Below are positions 6,128 through 10,999 of a stretch of 10,999 nt of DNA, piece after piece. A model generated the notes under the pieces. That model was not told the origin of the DNA, ran no database searches, and was given only the letters and a program-made list of their open reading frames with translations. Numbering within the stretch: position 1 is the stretch's first letter; the number at the start of each line of letters is the position of its first letter. Position numbers and translations under genes: made by a program. Where the stretch lies: the NCBI GenBank assembly GCA_031275535.1, contig JAISOR010000119.1, forward strand, positions 1 to 10,999. The letters run 5' to 3'. This stretch comes from Treponema sp. GTDB lineage: Bacteria; Spirochaetota; Spirochaetia; Treponematales; Breznakiellaceae.

Positions 6128-7159
6128 ATGGCCACTATTAATGATGTCGCTAAATTGGCAGGTGTTTCTAAGATGACCGTGTCCAGGGTTATTAATAATA
6201 GTGGGTATGTTAAAAAAGAGACCCGTCAATTAGTTCTTGAGGTTATCGAAAAATTAAATTTCCGGCCCAATATGATTGCGAAAAGCCTGGTAACAAAACG
6301 GAGCCGTATTATTGCCCATGTGATGCTTGATATTTCCGATCCCTTTCATAACCTGGTGAACCGGGGTTTAGAGTCATACTGTTTTCAGCATGGGTATATA
6401 ACCATGCTATGCGACGCCCACTCAAAATCCCGGGAGCAGGATTATATCAATATGTTCGTTGACCGCAGTATTGACGGGGTCGTGTTCCAGCAGTTGGCGA
6501 TTACGGACAAGCAGGTGTATATGCTGGAAAAGGAGGGCGTTAAATGCGTGTTATTGGACAATGAGCAGGAGTATCAGGACATTTACAGGGTGAATACGAA
6601 TCAGTACCGCGGGGGTATGATGGCGGCGGATTATCTTGTCGCTAAGGGCCACAGGCGCATCGGCTGTATATACGGAGTAACTGAGCGTCCCAAGGGAGAC
6701 GCCGTTCACTATGTGGATACCTTTCAATACGAAGCCTGGCGGCAGCGGACCCGGGGGTTTCTGGACAGCCTGCGAAAAAATAAATTGTACGACGGATATC
6801 TGTATTCCGGTAATGGTTTGGAGGATGTGGCCAGGGAATGTATTCCCGGAATTCTGGATGATCTGTTACGGAAAAAGAACCGGCCCACGGCAGTGTATTG
6901 TGAAAACGACATCATGGCCATTGCCCTTCTGAACGCCATGAAAGAACGGAATCTCCGGGCGCCCGATGATTTGGCTATCGTAGGACACGACGGGCTTTCC
7001 CTCTGTCACATGTTACACCCCTATATTACCACTATCGCCCAGCCCCGGTACGAGATGGGCTTCCAATCGGCGGTTATGCTGATGCAACGGCTCGAAAACA
7101 AAGAGGCCGGAAAAAAAATACTCTTAGAGCCGGAACTGATCGCCGGGGAAACCGCCTGA
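6128..7159 (+). CDS. LacI-family transcriptional regulator
   Basis: The 343-residue protein has the full LacI architecture. An N-terminal HTH (residues 4-23, TINDVAKLAGVSKMTVSRVIN) is followed by the hinge region FRPNMIAKSL (45-54), where Leu54 matches the residue that inserts into the operator centre. A periplasmic-binding-protein-like effector domain fills the rest (CVLLDNEQE, TFQYEAWRQRTRGFLDSL, YCENDIMAIALLNAMKER, IVGHDG). It most likely senses a sugar and represses the operon that begins 167 bases downstream, where a perfect LacI-type operator overlaps the promoter; that pairing is inferred from position. The start is fixed by the conserved N-terminus. No Shine-Dalgarno sequence is evident, and a TATAAG lies at 6117-6122, so a leaderless message is possible. 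Its base composition is more AT-rich than glgA or paaK. Confidence 0.95.
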   Translation: MATINDVAKLAGVSKMTVSRVINNSGYVKKETRQLVLEVIEKLNFRPNMIAKSLVTKRSRIIAHVMLDISDPFHNLVNRGLESYCFQHGYITMLCDAHSKSREQDYINMFVDRSIDGVVFQQLAITDKQVYMLEKEGVKCVLLDNEQEYQDIYRVNTNQYRGGMMAADYLVAKGHRRIGCIYGVTERPKGDAVHYVDTFQYEAWRQRTRGFLDSLRKNKLYDGYLYSGNGLEDVARECIPGILDDLLRKKNRPTAVYCENDIMAIALLNAMKERNLRAPDDLAIVGHDGLSLCHMLHPYITTIAQPRYEMGFQSAVMLMQRLENKEAGKKILLEPELIAGETA

Positions 7160-7187
7160 GAAAATTACCGAAAAAACTAAAAAAAAC

Positions 7188-7217
7188 TTGACAAGTCCCT
7201 ATAATGGGGTTTATTAT
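7188..7217 (+). promoter_or_regulatory. Promoter of the sugar ABC operon
   Basis: A perfect -35 box TTGACA (7188-7193), an 18-base spacer and TATTAT (7212-7217, five of six matches to TATAAT) form a sigma-70-type promoter. The predicted start, near 7224, falls within the palindromic operator. Another TATAAT at 7200-7205 is only 6 bases from the -35 box and cannot pair with it. Confidence 0.7.
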
Positions 7218-7220
7218 ATC

Positions 7221-7244
7221 ATATATGTTACCGGTAACATATAT
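7221..7244. promoter_or_regulatory. LacI-family operator, 24-bp perfect palindrome
   Basis: Half-sites ATATATGTTACC and GGTAACATATAT form an uninterrupted palindrome with the core TGTTACCGGTAACA. LacI/GalR-family repressors bind palindromes with a central CG, and this core is very close to known E. coli GntR-type sites. It begins 3 bases after the -10 box and covers the predicted transcription start, the ideal place for repression. The neighbouring LacI gene is the obvious candidate regulator. Confidence 0.85.
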
Positions 7245-7251
7245 AGAAAAG

Positions 7252-7302
7252 ACGCCGGGGACTTATGCGGCGTTGGTTATGGGTAAAAAGCCGTATGGCT
7301 TT
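7252..7302 (+). other. Leader hairpins before the binding-protein gene
   Basis: In the leader of roughly 100 bases, ACGCCG (7252-7257) pairs with CGGCGT (7268-7273), and AAAGCC (7287-7292) pairs with GGCTTT (7297-7302) across GTAT. Neither is followed by a T-run. The ribosome site AGGAGGAAGG at 7315-7324 stays free. They may protect the 5' end; I do not recognise a riboswitch. Confidence 0.4.
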
Positions 7303-7326
7303 GATCATAAGAACAGGAGGAAGGTT

Positions 7327-8346
7327 ATGAAGAAGAATGTACTTGTCGGGGCAGTGATTTTTTTACTGCTTACTATTCCGGCTGCCATGATGATGGCCGG
7401 TGGCGGTAGGGATGCCGGAGCGGGGCAGCAGGGATCGGTGAAGATCGGCGTCAGCATCATGGAATTGACCGCCTATACCTGGTATCTGGGAGTAATCGAC
7501 GGCTGTAACCAGTGGGCGGCGGAACATCCGGAGGCAAAGCTGAGCTTTCAGTTTGAGGATTCCGCGTCCGACGTTTCCAAGATGCTGAACAATATCGACA
7601 ATCTTATAACCGCCGGTGCAAAGGGGATCATCCTTTTCCCCGCGGACGCGTCTTCCGCTATTCCGGTGATGAAGCAGTACACCCAGCAGGGGATTCCCTT
7701 TGTAATCGGCGACTATGAACAGCAGCCCAATAGTCCCGCGGACATTGTCTGGAAAACCTACGTGGGCCATAATATGCGGGCCCTGGGCGAAGTGGCCGGC
7801 CAGGTGGCGGTGGAATACCTCAAAACCCTGGGGAAGGATAACCCGGTTTGCCTCTTTATAACCCGGCCGCAATCCGGCCAGGTAGCCGTGGACCGGCTTG
7901 AGGGGTTTAAGAGCGTGGTACTTGCCGCCTTCCCCAAGGCCAGGATCATTGACGAAGGGGATACCGGCGCGGGCAGCCGGGCCTCCTCTCAGGATCTGGT
8001 AGAAAATGTGCTGCAGCGGGAACCGGTCATTGACGTGGTTTCGGGGCACAATGACGCGGAGGTTATCGGCGCCTACAACGCCGCGGTGTCCCAGAACAGG
8101 AACACAATCAAATTTATCGGCATCGCCGGCGACAAGGATGTACTCACCTATTTGTCAAACGGTAATCCCGCATGGCTGGGCGAGGTTCTGCAGGATCCGG
8201 TGGTTCTTGGCTATTCTTCCACGGATGCCATCTGGAACGTCTTACAGGGTAAAACGATTCCGCTCAAATACGATCTGCCCCAGCCCGAGGCGATCACCCC
8301 AAAGAACATCGCCAACTACGATTGGAAGAATTGGTCCTGGTTATAA
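7327..8346 (+). CDS. Sugar ABC transporter substrate-binding protein
   Basis: The 339-residue protein belongs to the RbsB/XylF-like periplasmic-binding family (Peripla_BP_4 type). A signal peptide is visible: MKK, a hydrophobic core VLVGAVIFLLLTIPAA, then MMMAGGG, with likely cleavage after Ala24. There is no lipobox cysteine, so the protein should be a soluble periplasmic receptor and not a lipoprotein. The mature part shows the family pattern VKIGVSI (first strand), NLITAGAKGIILFPAD, GIPFVIGDYE, DVVSGHNDAEVIGAYNAA and IKFIGIAGDKDVLTYL. The ATG at 7327 follows a near-perfect AGGAGGAAGG. An in-frame reading from 7204 would cover the operator and lacks signal-peptide character. It is the first gene of the operon and delivers substrate to the transporter whose ATPase starts at 10527. 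The sugar bound cannot be told. Confidence 0.93.
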   Translation: MKKNVLVGAVIFLLLTIPAAMMMAGGGRDAGAGQQGSVKIGVSIMELTAYTWYLGVIDGCNQWAAEHPEAKLSFQFEDSASDVSKMLNNIDNLITAGAKGIILFPADASSAIPVMKQYTQQGIPFVIGDYEQQPNSPADIVWKTYVGHNMRALGEVAGQVAVEYLKTLGKDNPVCLFITRPQSGQVAVDRLEGFKSVVLAAFPKARIIDEGDTGAGSRASSQDLVENVLQREPVIDVVSGHNDAEVIGAYNAAVSQNRNTIKFIGIAGDKDVLTYLSNGNPAWLGEVLQDPVVLGYSSTDAIWNVLQGKTIPLKYDLPQPEAITPKNIANYDWKNWSWL

Positions 8347-8362
8347 TCACTTAGTTTCCCGA

Positions 8363-8393
8363 TCACAGGTCCGGGGTATATCCGGGCCTGTGA
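8363..8393 (+). other. Intercistronic hairpin after the binding-protein gene
   Basis: TCACAGGTCCGG (8363-8374) pairs with CCGGGCCTGTGA (8382-8393), giving 12 pairs including one G-T, around a 7-base loop. No T-run follows, and the ribosome site AGGAGG of the next gene begins 7 bases later. Such hairpins after binding-protein genes, as in malE-malF, protect the upstream message and keep the receptor more abundant than downstream products. Confidence 0.65.
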
Positions 8394-8411
8394 ATTAAAG
8401 AGGAGGCTTGT

Positions 8412-10514
8412 ATGCCCAAGTTATTCCCCGAACCGAAAAAGACAGATGACAAGGCCGGGTTTACCGGATCCTTCCGGACCATCACCCTTAAAACGGCGGC
8501 GGTCAAACACAGGGCGGAGGAACTTCCGGATATTGCGGCATTACGTTTCTGGAATTACCGGGATATTGCCATTACTGAGGGCGGCGGCGCATCGGCGGGC
8601 ATGGTGGTGGCCATAGAGGATTCACTGGAGGGCATTGAGACCGAAGGGGGTTCCCTGTTCAAAACCCAGGGGTATTATCTTTGCATCAATAAGGACGGGA
8701 TCTTATTGCGGTTTGAAAAGATCCCCGGTTTTATCAATGCGATTACCTCATTGAAGCAGCTATTGATTCCCGATGGCGGGCAATACAAGCTGCCCCTGGG
8801 TGAAATAACGGATTACCCCTCGTTACCGGTGCGGGCCGTGGCGCCCACCTTTTCCTGGTATGCCGGTTACGGCCGTATCGGCTTTGACTCCCAGCTTTGG
8901 GGCTATGAGAAATGGGTGGAATTCCTGAATATCTGTTTGGACAATAAGATCAATCAATTCAATATGGTCATGTATGGCTATTGGCCCTTTGATCTGGAAG
9001 AGTATCCCGAAACGGTATTCCGTGACATTCCCGTAAGGATTTGGGATAGGGAGAACGCCCAGTGGCTTACCCTGCGGTATACCCATCCGAATCTGGAAGA
9101 TCCCTTCCTCGCAAAATTCATAGCCCTGGCCCATAAGCTGGAAGTTAAGATCTTTGCCTATGTGGGGCTCAATTCCTATAACGGCGCGTACACCATTAAA
9201 CATCCCGAAGCCCGTCCCAAGGCCCCCGCCACGGGGGGATTCTTAAACGATTTTGATTCCCTCTGCCTCTCTGCGCCGGGGACGGTGGATTATATCCTGG
9301 ACAGCATGAAGGCGATTGCGGATCTGGGCTTTGACGGTTTTACCCTGGAGGAGAGCGAGGAAGGGTTTTGGTACTGCGAATGTGAGGGCTGCAAGGAACG
9401 GTGGCATAAAGACGCGTCCTCCCCGGTGGAGGCAAAACACAAGGCGAATATCTGGCTCCTCAACCAAATATATAAAACCGTAAAGGAAAAGAACCCGGAT
9501 ATAGTAGTGGGCATCCGGGCGTTCCGGCAGCCCCCCCTGGAAAAGGACCCGGCCTTTTTAAAAGCCTGCGTGGAATCCATGCCGCCGGACATCATGCTCT
9601 TCTGGGCTCCGGGCCTCTATGTGCCGGAAACGGAGTTTCCCAAGTGGTGCGCGGCCTTTGGGAAGGACCGGATATGGGCCCGGGATACGGAGTCGAATTC
9701 CATCACCTCCACCATGGGCAGGCTGTACCGGACCTTTGAGAGCAACATGATCCGGTACTGCGACGAGGCGAATGCCCAGGTGATCGAGCGGGATATAGAG
9801 CAGCATATAGGCAGCGTAAAAATGGGGGTCCATGGGATCAACGGTTTTATGTTTGAATGGTACGGTTTATTCTTCCATCTTTTTGCCCATGGGAATTACG
9901 GCTGGGGTTCCGTGATGCCCCGGGAACGTTTTTTTGAAGCGGTCTGCGATTTTAATTTTGGCGGGGAACTGGGTAAAAAAATACTCTATGTGATGCGGAA
10001 TATCCTTACCATCCATGAAAGCCAGATACCCCTGTATACCACGCCCTTTCCCTTCCAGAAAAACAAGATCACCAAAGGGGACATCCCCGCCATAGAAGCG
10101 GCCCGGGCTAATCATCCCCGGATCCTTGCCCTTATCGGTGAAATACGCGGCGCCCTGGCCGCGGAAAAGCGGCTGCGCCATTGGCTGCCCCATTTCGATA
10201 AGCTGGAGAACGCGGAACGGAGAAACGCCGTGATATACGAATTGGCCCTTGCGGCGCTCCGGTACGAGGACGAAGGGGATCCGGAGAAAAAAGACGCTAT
10301 CCTTGAGGAGATCCTAGCGCTGAACGAAAGGGATTTTGACATTGCAAAGGAAATGTTTTTTGACCTCAACCCGGTGGGGGAGACCGGCATAAAAAGCTGT
10401 ATGTTCCCCTATCATGAAATGAAGCGGCTGATACACAACATGCGGCATCCCGAATCGCCGGATAATGATATTATCTGTTCCGGCGTCGAAGCCCTGGGCT
10501 GGTTATGGCTGTAA
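8412..10514 (+). CDS. Putative GH20/GH67-like glycoside hydrolase
   Basis: This 700-residue protein has no signal peptide or membrane segment and should act in the cytoplasm. Residues 1-135 resemble the N-terminal domain of family-20 hexosaminidases and GH67 enzymes: GYYLCINKDGILLRF, then ITSLKQLL (111-118), then the DYPSLPVRAV junction (134-143), compare DYPrfxyRG in GH20. A (beta/alpha)8-type region follows to about 520, with NKINQFNMVMYG, HKLEVKIFAYVGLN and FDGFTLEESEEGFWYCECEGC (307-327). Glu313/Glu314 sit where GH20 enzymes carry their catalytic Asp-Glu pair, and Cys322, Cys324 and Cys327 form CxCxxC next to them. A mostly helical domain (about 535-700) closes the protein. Wedged between the binding-protein and ATPase genes, with AGGAGG 5 bases before the ATG, it probably cleaves the imported glycoside. 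Family and substrate are not established. Confidence 0.65.
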   Translation: MPKLFPEPKKTDDKAGFTGSFRTITLKTAAVKHRAEELPDIAALRFWNYRDIAITEGGGASAGMVVAIEDSLEGIETEGGSLFKTQGYYLCINKDGILLRFEKIPGFINAITSLKQLLIPDGGQYKLPLGEITDYPSLPVRAVAPTFSWYAGYGRIGFDSQLWGYEKWVEFLNICLDNKINQFNMVMYGYWPFDLEEYPETVFRDIPVRIWDRENAQWLTLRYTHPNLEDPFLAKFIALAHKLEVKIFAYVGLNSYNGAYTIKHPEARPKAPATGGFLNDFDSLCLSAPGTVDYILDSMKAIADLGFDGFTLEESEEGFWYCECEGCKERWHKDASSPVEAKHKANIWLLNQIYKTVKEKNPDIVVGIRAFRQPPLEKDPAFLKACVESMPPDIMLFWAPGLYVPETEFPKWCAAFGKDRIWARDTESNSITSTMGRLYRTFESNMIRYCDEANAQVIERDIEQHIGSVKMGVHGINGFMFEWYGLFFHLFAHGNYGWGSVMPRERFFEAVCDFNFGGELGKKILYVMRNILTIHESQIPLYTTPFPFQKNKITKGDIPAIEAARANHPRILALIGEIRGALAAEKRLRHWLPHFDKLENAERRNAVIYELALAALRYEDEGDPEKKDAILEEILALNERDFDIAKEMFFDLNPVGETGIKSCMFPYHEMKRLIHNMRHPESPDNDIICSGVEALGWLWL

Positions 10515-10526
10515 AAAGGAAGAATC

Positions 10527-10999
10527 ATGAACGGTGAGACCGCGGCCCCCCTGTTGGAGATAAAGAACTGTACGATGGAATTCCCCGGCGTAAGGGCCCT
10601 TTCGGAGGTGAATTTTACCCTCATGAGGGGGGAATGCCATGCCCTGGTGGGGGAAAACGGCGCCGGTAAATCCACCCTGTCAAAATGTATTACCGGTGAA
10701 AACCACATGACCAGGGGCGAGCTTTATGTAAACGGAAAGCCGGTTAAGTTATCTTCCTATTCAATCAGGGAATCTCAGATGCTGGGGATCGCCATTGTGC
10801 ATCAGGAATTCCAACTGATGGGGGATATGACCGGCGTGGAGAACATTTTCGTCGGCCATTATCTTACGAAATTCGGGATGATTGACTGGAAGCAGCTTTC
10901 CGCCAGGGCAAAGGAAATCATGGATTTCCTGCACTGCGATGTGAACCTGTCGATTCCGGTTAAGCGGCTGCGGACCGCGGAAAAACAGATCGTCCAGCT
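10527..10999 (+). CDS. Sugar ABC transporter ATPase, 5' part
   Basis: The gene runs off the right edge; 157 codons are present. The product is the first nucleotide-binding domain of an RbsA/MglA/XylG-type ATPase, which in full has two such domains and about 500 residues. Visible are EFPGVRALSEVNF (18-30), Walker A GENGAGKST (42-50), the Q-loop in IVHQEFQL (90-97, Gln93), and LRTAEKQIVQ (148-157), the start of the signature region, where relatives usually read LSxAxxQ. The Ser to Arg change at 149 is unusual to my eye. The start ATG at 10527 follows AAGGA at 10516-10520 and lies 12 bases after the hydrolase stop, so coupling is tight. A permease gene should follow outside the window. The ATPase powers uptake of the sugar bound by the receptor at 7327. 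Confidence 0.93.
   Translation, partial: MNGETAAPLLEIKNCTMEFPGVRALSEVNFTLMRGECHALVGENGAGKSTLSKCITGENHMTRGELYVNGKPVKLSSYSIRESQMLGIAIVHQEFQLMGDMTGVENIFVGHYLTKFGMIDWKQLSARAKEIMDFLHCDVNLSIPVKRLRTAEKQIVQ

Noticed and set aside
7200..7205. Perfect TATAAT as the operon -10 box
   Set aside because: It is only 6 bases from the TTGACA box and has no other good -35 sequence, so TATTAT at 7212-7217 is preferred.
7204..7326. Upstream start giving a longer binding protein
   Set aside because: It would translate the operator and leader, has no ribosome site, and would place the signal peptide internally; the ATG at 7327 has AGGAGGAAGG.
1..10999. CRISPR arrays, tRNA or rRNA genes, intact transposases
   Set aside because: No regularly spaced repeats, cloverleaf-like segments, rRNA motifs or transposase domains were found on either strand by eye.

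Overview
The window most likely comes from a free-living or gut-associated spirochaete. A Treponema-like genome of moderate to high GC is my best guess. I base this on the overall protein flavour: a bacteriohemerythrin, a CNNM/HlyC-type protein, a LacI-controlled sugar ABC operon, and a binding protein with an A-G-G-G-type signal end instead of a lipobox. The lineage is an inference and no marker gene here proves it. All coding segments use many GGG, CCC and GCC codons, but the stretch from about 5880 to 7330 is visibly more AT-rich.

Left part (17-3300, + strand): a phenylacetate-CoA ligase gene (paaK), a tandem ACT-domain regulator and a glycogen synthase (glgA) follow each other with gaps of about 40 bases. 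The paaK-ACT pair is a known partner set of anaerobic aryl-pyruvate metabolism. glgA ends inside the end of a convergent CNNM/HlyC-family membrane protein (3281-4528, - strand), with a 20-base tail-to-tail overlap. That gene and a bacteriohemerythrin gene (4602-5021, +) diverge from a compact AT-rich promoter region.

Middle part (5022-6127): a decayed ROK-family gene lies on the - strand, with a premature stop, a frameshift and no HTH. It is followed by about 290 bases without a gene that are packed with inverted repeats, including a 14-bp-arm palindrome that looks like a REP-type repeat. This looks like an erosion or insertion zone between the housekeeping genes and the sugar locus.

Right part (6128-10999, +): a LacI-family regulator is followed by a promoter (TTGACA, 18-base spacer, TATTAT) whose start point lies in a 24-bp perfect palindrome with the LacI-type core TGTTACCGGTAACA. 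Behind it are a sugar-binding protein, a stable intercistronic hairpin, a 700-residue cytoplasmic protein resembling GH20/GH67-type glycoside hydrolases, and the first 157 codons of a sugar ABC ATPase that runs off the window. The simplest reading is a LacI-repressed operon that imports an oligosaccharide or glycoside and cleaves it inside the cell. The divergent hydrolase, with a Glu-Glu pair and a CxCxxC motif, is the most interesting item. I do not see a convincing wholly new system.
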